Origin: Paralithodes platypus
Taxonomy: Eukaryota > Arthropoda > Malacostraca > Decapoda > Lithodidae
NCBI GenBank assembly: GCA_032716605.1
Contig: CM064517.1
Coordinates: 25,161,078 to 25,225,077, forward strand
Direction of reading: 5' to 3'
Length of the DNA: 64,000 nucleotides
Shown here: positions 32,413 to 43,156 of the stretch, piece by piece
Position numbering within the stretch: position 1 is the first letter of the stretch
How the letters are laid out: each line of letters starts with the position of its first letter
The notes under the pieces: model-generated
Told to the model about the DNA's origin: nothing
What the model saw: only the letters and a program-made list of their open reading frames with translations
The model's database searches: none
Position numbers and translations under genes: made by a program

Positions 32413-32834
32413 ATACTGTACCACTTGGCCTGGTTGGCTCGACTATATTTCCACATCTTGTTGTTCAGTTTATGCTAACCTGGCCCTAGGTTAGGTTAAG
32501 AATATTTAGATGATTTATGATAATTTCGGACGAGTTTACCCTCGCAACCCCTGTTTACTCTTGTTATGACGCGCAATCTCAAAGGTGCTTTTCATTCTCC
32601 CACAGTACTTTATGGTAATTTAATGGCTTCTATATAATTTTTATGAGCAGCGGGGGCTGGGGGGAGCAGCCAGGCAGCCCCCACTCCCAGGTTAGGTTAA
32701 TTATATCGTTGGAGGAGGCGGGTGAGGGTTTGTTTACGTCCACGAGTATCCCCTCTAGGCTGCGTTCACATTCGACGGATGGGCCAAGTCAAAAGAAATA
32801 CCAGATAAAAATCTATATACCGGTAGCCTATACT

Positions 32835-32960
32835 GTAGAATGGTTGTAGTATAACAGGGCTAAATGGGAGTGGTAATAGTAGCAGTATCACTCCACTGTA
32901 GGATGGTTGTAGTATAACAGGGCTAAATGGGAGTGGTAATAGTAGCAGTATCACTCCACT
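32835..32960 (+). repeat. Tandem duplication, 63-bp unit, two copies
   Basis: GTAGGATGGTTGTAGTATAA through GTAGCAGTATCACTCCACT occurs twice in direct succession with a single substitution (GTAGAATGG/GTAGGATGG). Confidence 0.95.
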
Positions 32961-33073
32961 TCTACTAAAAATAAATTGCTTACATAATACAGAAATAGTG
33001 GTAGATATTTAGGTCTGGGTTCAATTTTGTCGGTAAATTTTACTATTTTTTGTTTAATGCTTTCTTAGTGTGT

Positions 33074-33538
33074 TTAACCCTTACAAAAGGACGGAGGTCG
33101 TATCCGGGCGATCTGGCCGAAAAATGTCTAGGCCTAGGCTACCGTATCTTTGTTATTTTAACTGCTAGAAATGTCCCACGCATCCCTAAACGTAGTGCGG
33201 TTTCCAATCTGTAGACTGGCGTTGAGTAGAGTTCTCTAAGTCAACTGATTCAGTTGTGATGACGATTTCCATGGAGCGAATTTTTCCGCGATGTTGACAA
33301 TATCGGAGCTTTTCAGACACTAATTTCGTCATACAACAACAACATTGATCCGACGTCTCCTTCTTGTTTTCGGAGGTGCGGTGACGCAATGAACGGCTTT
33401 GTTTACATGCGTCGGACACACGGCGTTCAGACCACGCTGAATAGGCTTTCAAGCTTACTGTCTGTTAAAAGGACACCCGGGTACCGGCCCATCTTCCGCG
33501 GTGTCCTTATAAAAGGACACCCGGGCTGGAAGGGTTAA
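33074..33538. mobile_element. Possible TTAA-flanked element, 465 bp
   Basis: TTAA-CCCTTACAAAAGGAC at the left and CCGGGCTGGAAGGG-TTAA at the right. The right part repeats AAAAGGACACCCGGG twice. No coding signal. Confidence 0.5.
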
Positions 33539-33589
33539 CTATGTGAAACTTGTGGCAAATATATACAGTACATAGCTTAACACAGCTTA

Positions 33590-33793
33590 TTAAGAAAGGC
33601 TATAATAAGCCTACAATAATAGAAACATAAACAAAGACCATTGCTTACCTTAAAATTAAATGCTTAGCCCAAGTGTCCAGGATACGCAATATTAATTGCG
33701 TATCCTGGACACTTGCTAAGCATTTAATTTTAAGGGAAGCAATGGTCTTTGTTTATGTTTCTATTATTGTAGGCTTATTATAGCCTTTCTTAA
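33590..33793. repeat. Near-perfect 204-bp palindrome
   Basis: Left arm 33590-33690 and right arm 33695-33793 are reverse complements around the loop ATTA. I see one substitution (GCTTACC/GGGAAGC) and one two-base indel (TAGCCCAAG/CTTGCTA). The outer ends are TTAAGAAAGGC and GCCTTTCTTAA, so TTAA is found at both tips. Confidence 0.95.
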
Positions 33794-34631
33794 CTATTGA
33801 TTATTGATTTAGATCGAAAATGTGTGTGTCTGGGCTCTGGGGCGGGCTGCCGGCCATATGTATTTTTCTCCATAAGTTATGTTATTCCTATTACTGTACG
33901 CAAATTCCCAATATGCACCACGCTTTTCCGTCCATATAGACGCGTTTTGGGGGGTCTGACTGTACTAGGCCGTCGCATGGGGCCATCTGTAGAGTAGGGT
34001 CTGGCCAAATTTTGCATCCTACACATCTACTTTATTTTTATATATTTTTGTATTACACATTTCCTGCAGGAATGACACATACAGTATTGGCAAGTAGTAT
34101 ACTGTACGATACGAACACTTCATTATGGACAATAACATTCACAGATTCAGACCTGGACCTAATGCCAAAAGAATCGCAGTAGCCTAAAAGTATGGTTTAT
34201 TTGTGGGTGCATTTCAAAGTTTTAGTAGTTGTTTTACAATATTGACTATTTTAAAGCCTTCCATGGACACTTATCGCAGAGGAGTTGACCATTGCACCAC
34301 CGTTTTCAGTTGATCCATTTTCTTATCATGTGCAATTTTGGATGTGTTTTTTTATTCTCCTGCACAGTACAGTACAGTACAGTATTTTGGTTATGCTCAT
34401 GGTCACAAACATTACGTACGCATCTAATTTGACCGTTATTTTCGAGATCAGGTACTTGTGTTCGATCTCAAAACAAAAGAACTTATAAACGAAGGCAGTC
34501 CATGACAGGGTCGCCCCGAATGACTCCATTTAGGACGCGAGACTGCAACCACACGAAACGGTCTTTAAACTTTTATAAATGTATATACCGGTACAGTATG
34601 TAGTGGACTTTACCCATCTATCTACTGTATC

Positions 34632-34693
34632 TATCTATCTATCTATATACAGTATATATATACTCAGGCCCAATCCCCACTTTTTCCTTTTGT

Positions 34694-34724
<31 letters not shown>

Positions 34725-34760
34725 GCTAACTCAAGACAGAGCCCGAATAGGGACAACACA
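34632..34760. repeat. (CTAT)n, (GT)n, G16 and a family D fragment
   Basis: CTAT repeats, TATATAC, GTGTGTGTGTGTGTG then about 16 G. The reverse family D signature CAAGACAGAGCCCGAATAGG follows. Confidence 0.85.
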
Positions 34761-34830
34761 TCAGAAAACAATGAACACACACAAACAAAACATAAATTCA
34801 CACACATCCTCATAGCTCTTGTAAATTGCA

Positions 34831-34932
34831 GATGGAAAGCAGTGGAGGACCTGTGGCAGATGAACCATTTACAAGAGTTTTTACTGCCTGGCGGACCGTT
34901 CGTACCGGAGGTGTTCAACGACAAAAAAGAAG
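34831..34932 (+). other. Possible orphan exon, weak
   Basis: TTGTAAATTGCAG precedes and AGAAG|GTAGCT follows a 102-bp stretch of balanced base composition. One frame reads VEDLWQMNHLQEFLLPGGPF and another begins ATGGAAAGCAGTGG and stays open; neither is joined to a recognised partner exon. Confidence 0.2.
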
Positions 34933-35267
34933 GTAGCTTATTTGATTTTTGTTAAGACTTTTCGTGTCATTTAGGTGTCGATTTTTAAAAAGACGTCACC
35001 GGTACTGAAAGGGGTACTGTGAACTGGGGCAAATTTGGACAATTTTTGTACCATCGAGTCAAGTTTTTAGTTCTATCGAAAATCTTTAGTATTATACGTG
35101 AGGCTGGTCCGCTAGTATATCAAGTCATAGCAGCAAGAAAATATTAGATATCTATTATATACTGTACTATGAAAATATATAATTACATCCATTATTATCC
35201 CTGCCAGACCTATGAGAGTTCTCTATGGAGCTCAGTGGTCTGGTTAATCTGCTCTACATAACTAACT

Positions 35268-35753
35268 AACAGTGGAGCCCCTACCATATCTTCGCGACAG
35301 CAATCTTCGCTGTAGACACTAAATAGACTCAATTTCGCTGTAAATTAATCAATCTTCGCAAAAAAATACGAGGAAAGTATGCCGCGGTTTTATTCTTCGC
35401 AGCTAATATTTCAATCTTCACGCCGCATTTTCCTGCCTAGCTGAGGCATAAACATGCTGGCCAGCCAATCACAGTCCACCATTCGGGCACCATCTAGCAA
35501 CGTCATTGCAAAGCAGTCAATCACAGGCATCCAGTAGAACGCCATTGGAAGTAAAGTGATTAATTATATTTTTTCTATAGGTCCAGGAATAATTTGTAGC
35601 GAGGTCGGTCCTTTGGGATCAGTGCCTTATAAATTGTCCTTTCCTTCCACGTAAACATTGCGCTATTCGGTGTGCAGTTGGGTCTGAGTGCATTATTAGG
35701 TTAATATCCAGTATTGGATAAATAGATATCAATCGTAGTCATGTACTTAACCT
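35268..35753. other. Possible left end of a Tigger-like element
   Basis: CAGTGGAGCCCCTACC followed by repeated AATCTTCGC motifs resembles pogo/Tigger subterminal sequence. No right end found. Confidence 0.3.
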
Positions 35754-35968
35754 TTAACCCCTTCTGTACCGGCAACATCCTTTTAACTATATTCTGGCTG
35801 TTATCAGACGATAGTATTCAGTTTATAAAAAGGCCTCCACCAATTAACAGACTTTGAACTATCTTGCATAACCCTTTTTACTACCACCAATCCTTCTTAA
35901 GCAACATAAAATTCTCTAAATGTAGCTAAATTGGGATTAAAAAGACATCGCCGGTACAGATTGGGTTA
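35754..35968. mobile_element. piggyBac-like MITE 4 (TTAA-flanked)
   Basis: TTAA-CCCCTTCTGTACCGGCAA at the left, GCCGGTACAGATTGGG-TTAA at the right, and ATTCTGGCTGTTATCAGACG near the left end as in MITE 3. Confidence 0.8.
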
Positions 35969-36390
35969 ACTGTACTTGGGTTAAGAGTACTCTTTGTTTA
36001 AATCTGTTGTTACTTCATATTTTGCAATTATTTGTCTATATTATATGTATTCATTGTCGATAGTATCAATTGCTTACTTTTGCGATTTCCTTAGTTTATT
36101 TGTGCTATAAATGTAGGTTATTTGTAGGGTCATTTGATAGGGGTCACTTGAGGCATGCTATGCTTACAGGTACCTACCCGATAGCACTATCGTTAGTGAG
36201 TGCTGTACTGTATTTTATATATTATTTTGTAATAGTATAGATATCTTATCAATATTTGTATTTTGTACTATTGTTAATGTCTTGTCATGTTGCAAATTTG
36301 ATTTTAAATAATATTTTGACATTTAACATGTAGTTTCTTTATTCATGCAGAGTTTAGTAAAATTTGCCAGAACGTCCCGGACTTCCCAAA

Positions 36391-36633
36391 CTTGACTACT
36401 TCCTTTAACGTGACGATAGTGCGTTGTTATATGTGCGATTAGTTTGCTTGGGAAACAGATTAACTTGCTCATGTAGTAATGTACACCCTATGTGGTGGAT
36501 TGTGTTCTTTTATTTAATAATTTTCATTTTAGTAAGCGTTGTTTCCACATAGCGATTTTGATAATTTAATTTGACTTTATATTGTCCTTGTCCCAATTTT
36601 GGTTTGTTTAGTTTGCAAGTTTTACATTTTAAT
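36391..36633 (+). repeat. Dispersed repeat family A, full-length copy 2
   Basis: Starts around CTTGACTACTTCCTTTAACG and ends AAGTTTTACATTTTAA. Over about 230 bases it differs from the copy at 58258 by three G/A changes, indicating recent spread. No terminal inverted repeats, no open frame. Confidence 0.9.
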
Positions 36634-36770
36634 TTGGTGGTTTAATGGTTAGTGTTTAAAATGTGGATGTGGTATCCCAGGTTCGAATCCCGGGAGGATC
36701 ACATAGTTTCATTCATTTCATTGGGAGGTGTTTGGTGTTGGGAGTGAAATTAATTAGATAGAATATTAGT
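36634..36770 (+). mobile_element. tRNA-derived SINE (family S2)
   Basis: TGGTGGTTTAATGGTTAGTG (A-box) and CAGGTTCGAATCCCGGG (B-box), then TTTCATTTCATTGGGAGGTG. It directly abuts the end of family A. Closely related to 59012-59135. Confidence 0.85.
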
Positions 36771-36836
36771 ATAGGGTCACTATAGTCTATTCATTATATT
36801 TAATCTAAAAAAAAACTGACCACTAACCTCTATAAC

Positions 36837-36971
36837 TGTGTGTTCTTTTATTTCATAAATTTTATTTTAGTAAGCGTTGTTTCCACATAGCAATTTTGAT
36901 CAGTTATTTTGCCTTTTATATTGTCTTTGCCCAAGTTTTGGTTTGTTTAGTTTGCAAGTTTTACATTTTAA
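36837..36971 (+). repeat. Dispersed repeat family A, copy 3 (3' part)
   Basis: TGTTCTTTTATTTCATAAAT through AGTTTGCAAGTTTTACATTT. Confidence 0.85.
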
Positions 36972-37164
36972 CTCAAAGACTATTTATTCCTTCTAGGTTC
37001 TGGCGAGATGGACCGATTGGGTGGCACTGCAAGGGGGGCTGCGGACGGTCGGGGTATTGACTCGGGGGCTGTTGGTCCCCTCCCCCGCTGCCCTCTCAGA
37101 GACAGATCTCATCTCTCCCTGGCCCCTTCTGGGGTCCGAACATCTAAAGCGGCTTCAGTCTACC

Positions 37165-37315
37165 AGACTCGGGACTAATGTTTCTACCATTTGGGAAGAG
37201 TCAGACAGGGAATAGGTGTGGAAATTTACAGCCCATTTGTTCTAGCCTATTTTAATTTCCAGACGGTAGGAGTCAGAATTTCTGGCCTACTTAAAATGAA
37301 TGGACTATAGTGGGA
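37165..37315 (+). repeat. Dispersed repeat family C, copy 4
   Basis: TTTCTACCATTTGGGAAGAG, GGTGTGGAAATTTACAGCCC and AATTTCTGGCCTAC. The preceding 37080-37165 (TCAGAGACAGATCTCATCTC, TCTACCAGACTCGGGACT) is repeated at 20130-20215. Confidence 0.7.
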
Positions 37316-37429
37316 GTCTGTCCAGTCCAAGGACGTTGCCTTTTAATATCTTAATTTTTCCAGGGCATTAGATCACACGTTTGGGGCCACACGCTCGATC
37401 GCCCAATTATTGCACTAAGTATCGTATTA

Positions 37430-37862
37430 CATGATACTGTACTTTTTTTTCAGCTTATAGCAGAGTTCCAAGCAGCTCATTCTTGGGCGCTCCTTAGTTA
37501 GTCCTTTGGCTGCGAGAATAGTTTGTACTACCTGATCCCACGTCTTTCTTGGTCCACCTCTCCTTGCGACTCTCTCCACGTTCATATACAGTACTTGCTT
37601 TTCTTGACCCAATTATTGTCATCCATCCTTTTCACATGTCCACACCAACTAAGCCTGCTCTTACGCATATCCTCATTAATAATTTCTTTGCTTAAGCTCC
37701 TTCTGAGTTCTACATTTGGGTTTTTGTCTTACATTGCAGACCCACATATCCATCTCACCATCCTCATTTAATTTTGTTCCATCGTATTTATATCTTTCAT
37801 ATTGATAGGCCAGGTTTCGCTAGCATACACCATCATACAGTACTTCTAACGCATGTACTAGA
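37430..37862 (-). pseudogene. RTE-like retroelement, carboxy-terminal fragment
   Basis: Minus strand reads YASETWPINMKDINTMEQN, then MRMVRWICG, then SRLSWCGHVKRMDDNNWVKK, then PRKTWDQVVQTILAAKGLTK, in more than one frame. This is the post-RT region of RTE-type LINEs (YGSETW, MRMVRWMCG, RLRWYGHV, KTW). The RT core is absent (5' truncation). Confidence 0.75.
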
Positions 37863-37899
37863 TTAGAAAAGAAAAACAATAAACCAAACCTTTGCCTTA

Positions 37900-37992
37900 A
37901 ATCACATAGCGGTTTTGATTTAGTTATTTGTCTTTTTACTGTGTTCGTATAAGTTTTGGTTTGTTTATTTTGCAAGTTTTACATTATAATCT
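37900..37992 (+). repeat. Dispersed repeat family A, copy 4 (3' part)
   Basis: CACATAGCGGTTTTGATTTA to TTTTGCAAGTTTTACATTAT. Confidence 0.8.
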
Positions 37993-38441
37993 AACATATC
38001 CTTAACCTCACAGGTTTGAGAGTGCGAAATAGAAGATACAACGAGATTGAGTGGTCCCTGTTTTCTGGAATTGGTGAAGATTGACTTGACTGGGACAAGA
38101 ACTCTATGAAGATTACGAATTGCCTAACTTCAAGAGTTACACTTAATGTGAGGACCAGCATGTACGGTAAGTTTATAGAGTAGTTTTTTTTTATTTAATT
38201 TTTTTTATATGCCTTTCAGTAATATCCCTTTATTACTTCCATTATGGGTGATGATACACAAATTTATTGCGTATAGAAAATATTTTATAGAAATTAAACA
38301 CGTAAAAAGTACAGTAGCCTATCTCCTTTTTGAATGCCATAAAGCGTTCCCATTTTTTAATTGACAGATAGGCAGAATAGTTTTACATTGTTCATTTTAT
38401 GATTACTGTAGTATGTATGTCTTTCGCGACTCCCAAATTGC

Positions 38442-38732
38442 TAATTCCTTGAATGTGACGATAGTGCGTTATGTTTGCGATTACTGTAGTTTGCTTTGGA
38501 AACAGATTAACTTGCTCATGTAGCAATGTACACCCTATGTGGTGGATAGTGTTCTTTTATTTCATAAATGTTATTTTAGTAAGCGTTGTTTCCACTTAGC
38601 GATTTTGATGAGTTATTTTGTCTTTTTTACTGTGTTCGTATAAGTTTTGGTTTGTTTATTTTTCAAGTTTTACATTATAATTGTCTTTGTCCAAGTTTTG
38701 GTTTGTTTAGTTTGCAAGTTTTACATTTTAAT
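38442..38732 (+). repeat. Dispersed repeat family A, copy 5 with duplicated 3' end
   Basis: Near-complete copy (GTGACGATAGTGCGTTATG at the 5' end). The last 45 bp occur twice in tandem, once ending CATTATAATT and once CATTTTAATG. Confidence 0.9.
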
Positions 38733-38735
38733 GTA

Positions 38736-40029
38736 CAGTAAAAGTCCGTTAATCCGACGACCGATGATTCGAATCTCCCAATAGTCCGAATTTTTCAATT
38801 TGAGGCCAAATCCGAATTCACCCGATGGTCCGAATTTCAAGAAGTCCCAAAGTCCCCTTTTTGAGGCATTAGGTCACTCAAATGACACATAATGGAGCAC
38901 ACACATATCATATGTTCATGAATTCACTTTAAAAGTTTACCATTGTCATTGTAGCCTATTATCTACTTCAAAACATTCAGATTAATGGTCAAAGGAAGCT
39001 ACTGATATAATCGTAAACACCTTCGTCTTCTTCTTCTTCCACATCGTCTGCTAGAGAGTTTGTTTTGCTCTTGAACGCATCCTTGGGACGCTCCGATGCG
39101 CTACTGGCTTGCACCGCATTTTCTGCAAGCGCATTCAGTCTTGAGCTTGAAAACGCACCTTTCAAGAAGTCCCAAAGTCCCCTTTTTGAGGCATTAGGCC
39201 ACTCAAATGACACATAATGGAGCACACACATATCATATGTTCATGAATTCACTTTAAAAGTTTACCATTGTCATTGTAGCCTATTATCTACTTCAAAACA
39301 TTCAGATTAATGGTCAAAGGAAGCTACTGATATAATCGTAAACACCTTCGTCTTCTTCTTCTTCCACATCGTCTGCTAGAGAGTTTTTTTTGCTCTTGAA
39401 CGCATCCTTGGGACGCTCCGATGCGCTACTGGCTTGCACCGCATTTTCTGCAAGCGCATTCAGTCTTGAGCTTGAAAACGCACCTTTGGACGTATTAGTC
39501 TTGAGCTTGAAAACGCACCTTTGGATGTTCCGATACGCTACTATTTATAGTTCAGTGATCGGAGCATCCCAAGGGTGCTTTCAAGACAACAAGACAAGGG
39601 TGCTTTCAATACAATATAATATAACAGAGCACGTCACAAAAGGAAAATCACAAAAGGAAAATTACAAGAACCTCTCAGGGAAGTGCCGTTGTTAAGGCAT
39701 TACTTCCCGAACCACATCTGATCTTCAAGAGCAAGACAAACTCGCTAGTAGACGGAAGAAGAAGAAGACGTTTATATCAGCAGATTCCTTTGACCATTAA
39801 TCTGAATGTTTTGAAGTAGTTAATAGGCTACAATGACAATGGTAAACTTTTGAAGTGATTTCATGAACATATGATATGTGTGTGTGCACCATTGTGTCAT
39901 TTGGGTGGCCTAATGTCTCAATGTTTTCGTCATACACAGGTTCATAGGGGTAAAGTCCGATAATCCGAAAAATCCACTAATCCGAACGAGAGCCGGTCCG
40001 CTGCCCTTCGGATTAACGGAAGTTTACTG
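38736..40029. mobile_element. Tigger/pogo-like element with repeated arms (TA-flanked)
   Basis: TA-CAGTAAAAGTCCGTTAATCC at the left and GGATTAACGGAAGTTTACTG-TA at the right are inverted. Inside, 38838-39163 and 39164-39487 are an almost identical direct repeat of about 325 bp. A third copy of its first part lies inverted at about 39735-39925. The minus strand of each direct copy encodes about 80 residues ending in SLADDVEEEEDEGVYDYIS, an acidic tail of the kind found at the end of pogo-type transposases; the catalytic domain is gone. Non-autonomous, recently rearranged. Confidence 0.8.
38989..39231 (-). pseudogene. Possible carboxy-terminal remnant of a Tigger-type transposase
   Basis: Open frame of 80 codons with an acidic C-terminus (ADDVEEEEDEG). 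It is repeated with a damaged end in the second direct copy and inverted at 39730-39790. No DDE motif visible; the assignment rests on position inside a Tigger-like element. Confidence 0.35.
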
Positions 40030-40379
40030 TAGTACACTGAGGTATATATCCAGTGCTCTAATACTCAAAGCTGTCATAAATTTGGAAATGGTGAAGTTCA
40101 TTTGGTGAAAGATTTAACAATGTAGCCTATACTGTACTTGTAAGCAGGTTGTCAAACCGGGACAATCTGCTGTTAAGACTGGAATGATTATGAGAAGAAA
40201 TACAAGAAAATTAACATGAATTTGGATTGGTTTGGTCATTTTATCACTCCCAAAGACATAATATAAACTTCCAAGCATAAATGTAACTGTGTATATATTG
40301 TTATGGTGACTAAATACAAGGGAATAGGCCTCTTTTTTGACACCCAACAGTAGTAACATACTAACTTGCACACACAGTA

Positions 40380-40599
40380 CAGTCGCGCTAATAAGTGATG
40401 TCTCGGCACCAAGTATGTTTTGATCAATAATGTGTACCGTTATCAGTAATATCTAAGCATAATTTCTTCATATCGTGTGAAATATACAAACATGTTCCTA
40501 CACTTGTCCACCCTATTCAACATCTGACAGACATTAATACAGCACAGAGCAAGCCAAACGTAATGACTGGTGGGACATGACTTGTTAGCACGACCGTAC
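40380..40599 (+). mobile_element. Tigger-like MITE, complete copy
   Basis: TA-CAGTCGCGCTAATAAGTGA at the left and ACTTGTTAGCACGACCG-TA at the right. Defines the family found head to head at 16492-16980 and truncated at 3858. Confidence 0.85.
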
Positions 40600-40686
40600 A
40601 TGTACTCATACATACATACATACTTACATACGGGTGCACGACCGTACATGTACTTATACATACATACATACTTATATACGGGTTTA
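40590..40686 (+). repeat. Tandem duplication, about 46-bp unit
   Basis: ACGACCGTACATGTACTCAT then (ACATACAT)n and ACATACGGGTG occurs twice. It starts at the right end of the Tigger-like MITE, so the MITE tip was duplicated. Confidence 0.85.
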
Positions 40687-40910
40687 AAGACCGCAACCGT
40701 CCGCAGGGAATGTGGCTTCCATGGTACAATCACAGTACTGCACACAGTGCACAGCAATCACAACACGGTGGCTACAGTCTTTACTGCAGCACAGTACAAC
40801 ATATATAACTAGACAGTCCTAAGTTACTACCAGTGTTGAGGTGAGATGCCATAATGATTTAAGTACCGGTACAGTAATTCCTTACTTCAAGTTGTATTTC
40901 CATTCCTGGT

Positions 40911-41026
40911 TTTGTGTTCTTTTATTTCAAACATTTATTGTGCTAAATCTTTATTTCTAGTGATTTTGATCGATTCTTTTGTCTTTATAGTGTGGCGTTC
41001 CTGTTTTGGTTTGTTTAATTTGAAAG
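40911..41026 (+). repeat. Dispersed repeat family A, diverged copy 6
   Basis: TTGTGTTCTTTTATTTCAAA and CCTGTTTTGGTTTGTTTAAT; less similar than the other copies. Confidence 0.6.
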
Positions 41027-41217
41027 GACTTGTGCAGAAAACTGTACATTACATGTCAATAAAAGGGAAGTTTGGGACTTTTGCTGAGTCGAAATACGTC
41101 AAAAAGGGGACTTTGGTATTTTGACTGGGACAAAAACATTATTTCCCATAAGGTACTGGTATGTTATTTCTGTACCGCGTTTTTCGGTGACACTTTGCTG
41201 TATGTATGTATGTATGT

Positions 41218-41370
41218 ATATAGTGAGGCACATACCCCATTGCTGGGGGTGGTTGACTTGAGGCAGAGCCCGAACAGAAACCTTTTAAGTTCCAATTCTT
41301 AGGGTCCTGGACCACTGATGCCGTTCCCTTACCCCTTTCTCTGTCTCGTTGAGTCGGAGAATTTTACAAC
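41218..41370 (-). repeat. Dispersed repeat family D
   Basis: ATACCCCATTGCTGGGGGTG, GACTTGAGGCAGAGCCCGAA and AATTCTTAGGGTCCTGGACC, as at 30318-30490. Confidence 0.7.
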
Positions 41371-41518
41371 ACTGTGCTTTGAAAGGACAAATTGACCGTG
41401 TTACCGAAAGCATGACTGTACTGTACTGTAAAAGGATGAAAATCTATACTTATACACCAGAAGAACAAAGACATTCAAATTCAGGCTTTTTAGACATGGA
41501 CATAAACAAAAAAAATAA

Positions 41519-41732
41519 GGGGAATCTCCTTGTACTCCCTTAACATGAAGGGGAATCTCCTTGTACTCCCTTAACATGAAGGGGAATCTCCTTGTACTCC
41601 CTTAACATGAAGGGGAATCTCCTTGTACTCCCTTAACATGAAGGGGAATCTCCTTGTACTCCCTTAACATGAAGGGGAATCTCCTTGTACTCCCTTAACA
41701 TGAAGGGGAATCTCCTTGTACTCCCTTAACAT
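41519..41732 (+). repeat. Perfect minisatellite, 31-bp unit x 7
   Basis: Unit starts GGGGAATCTCCTTGTACTCC and ends CTTAACATGAA. Seven head-to-tail copies without a visible difference, the last cut at AACAT. Complete identity implies very recent expansion. Confidence 0.97.
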
Positions 41733-42049
41733 TTATGATGTCATGACTTGGCGTTTTTCTTTACATATGGAATGTTCAGCATAAAATATTTAGCAATCTC
41801 CCTTGATGTCCACTGAATATTGATAGTACAGTTAGGAGCATAAATTGGGACTCTTTATCAATTTACCCTTTCTGTCTGGAGTCAGCCACCCCTTAGCTAT
41901 GGGGTATTTGCATGAATATATACATACATATGTACATTTAACCCTTTCAGTGATTGTGACTTGTTTTTATTTTATTTCAGCTACATTTAGACAATTTGAT
42001 TAAGCTTAGGAAGGATATGTGGTAATGTAAAAGGATTGAGAGTGTATTT

Positions 42050-43040
42050 ACCTAATTGTAGTTTACAGGAGTTGAGCTAAGCTCCCTCCTCCAGCCTATT
42101 CCATTTGTTAGTACATCTATAGGGGAAGCTAAACTTCCTAATGTCGTTCTTGTAGGTAGCTTTTTTACTTTGTAGCTGTGGCCTCTAGTTATTCCTGTAT
42201 CCATAATTATTATATCCTCCTTAAGCCGCTGTCACACAAGCGTTTTTCCGTCAATTTTCCATGAGCAATTTTGTTCTCGTAATATTTCGGGACTTTTTCG
42301 CACTGGTATCGGTAACTAGACTGAAGGTAGATTATGTTACGCGGCTGAATTCTGGTAAAGTGTAATTTTTTAAGCTTCCAGACCATAATTGCCCGTAAAA
42401 ATTGCTCGAAAAAAGGCTTGTGTTACTCCAGCTTTATCCAGCCTCTCCAGCCCTAGCGTGCATTTGTACATCATTATCATGTCTCCTCTCTCCTCTCCTT
42501 TAGACTCGATAGACTTAATTTGTCTAGCCTCCCTTCATATGGCAGCTCTCTGAGACTTGGAACCAATCTAGTAACTGCTCTCTGGATTCTTTCTAACTTG
42601 TGAATATGTTTTTTAAGATGCGGGGACCACACCACTGCTGCATATTCCAGTCTTGGTCTAATCATACTTTTTATAATTTTCGCTAACCTGTTCTCATCCA
42701 AGTAGTTCAGAGCAACTTTCATATTCCCGGCCATTGCATACATTCCGCTAAAGAGCTTGTTAATATGTTTCTTTGGCGACAAGTTATCTTGTATAATCAA
42801 CCCCAAGTCCTTTTATTTTTCGGCCTTGCTAATTATATTGTCTCCCATCCTGTACTCCCAATTTGGTCTATTCACACTTCTTCCCATATTTAACACATGA
42901 CATTTACTTATATTAAATTTTATTTTATTTTCCACTTGGTGCTCCATTCGTATATTTTATCTAAATCCCCTTGCAGCTCCTCACAACTACTTTTATTTGT
43001 CTCATAATTTTTACGTCATCTGCAAACATTGACATGTACT
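42050..43040 (-). pseudogene. CR1/Jockey-like retrotransposon, carboxy-terminal part
   Basis: Minus strand reads MSMFADDVK at the 43010-43040 end (catalytic Asp pair), then NMGRSVNRPNWEYRMGDNII, then EKxKDLGLIIQDNLSPKKHI, then MIRPRLEYAAVVWSPHLKKH, then SLRELPYEGRLDKLSLSSLK: the thumb region that follows the RT core in this LINE family. Open for 110 codons at 42477-42806, otherwise interrupted. The 3' end near 42050 reads (minus) CTGTAAACTACAATTAGGTA, a typical tail of these elements. It is split by a MITE at 42224-42433. 5' truncated at the YADD region. Confidence 0.85.
42224..42433. mobile_element. Harbinger-like MITE 8, inserted in the CR1-like element
   Basis: Clean insertion: TTA at 42221-42223 and 42434-42436 flank AGCCGCTGTCACACAAGCG ... 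CTTGTGTTACTCCAGCT. Removing it rejoins the LINE 3' region. Best evidence in the window for TTA duplication by this family. Confidence 0.85.
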
Positions 43041-43095
43041 GTAAGAGTTTATGCCTATCTGATTAAAAGACGTCTTTCGTAAGCTGCATAAAATA

Positions 43096-43156
43096 GTTTA
43101 ATATTGTACCATTCCTGTTTTGGTTTGTTTGTTTTGCAATTTTTACATTTTGATTG
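43096..43156 (+). repeat. Dispersed repeat family A, copy 7 (3' end only)
   Basis: TTCCTGTTTTGGTTTGTTTG and TTGCAATTTTTACATTTTGA inside the right half of the split piggyBac-like MITE. Confidence 0.75.

Noticed and set aside
33186..33452. 88-codon minus-strand frame as a gene
   Set aside because: Lies inside a TTAA-flanked element, no recognisable motif, no supporting signals.
41519..41732. Regular 31-bp repeats resembling a CRISPR array
   Set aside because: Units are directly adjacent with no spacers and the genome is eukaryotic; it is a minisatellite.
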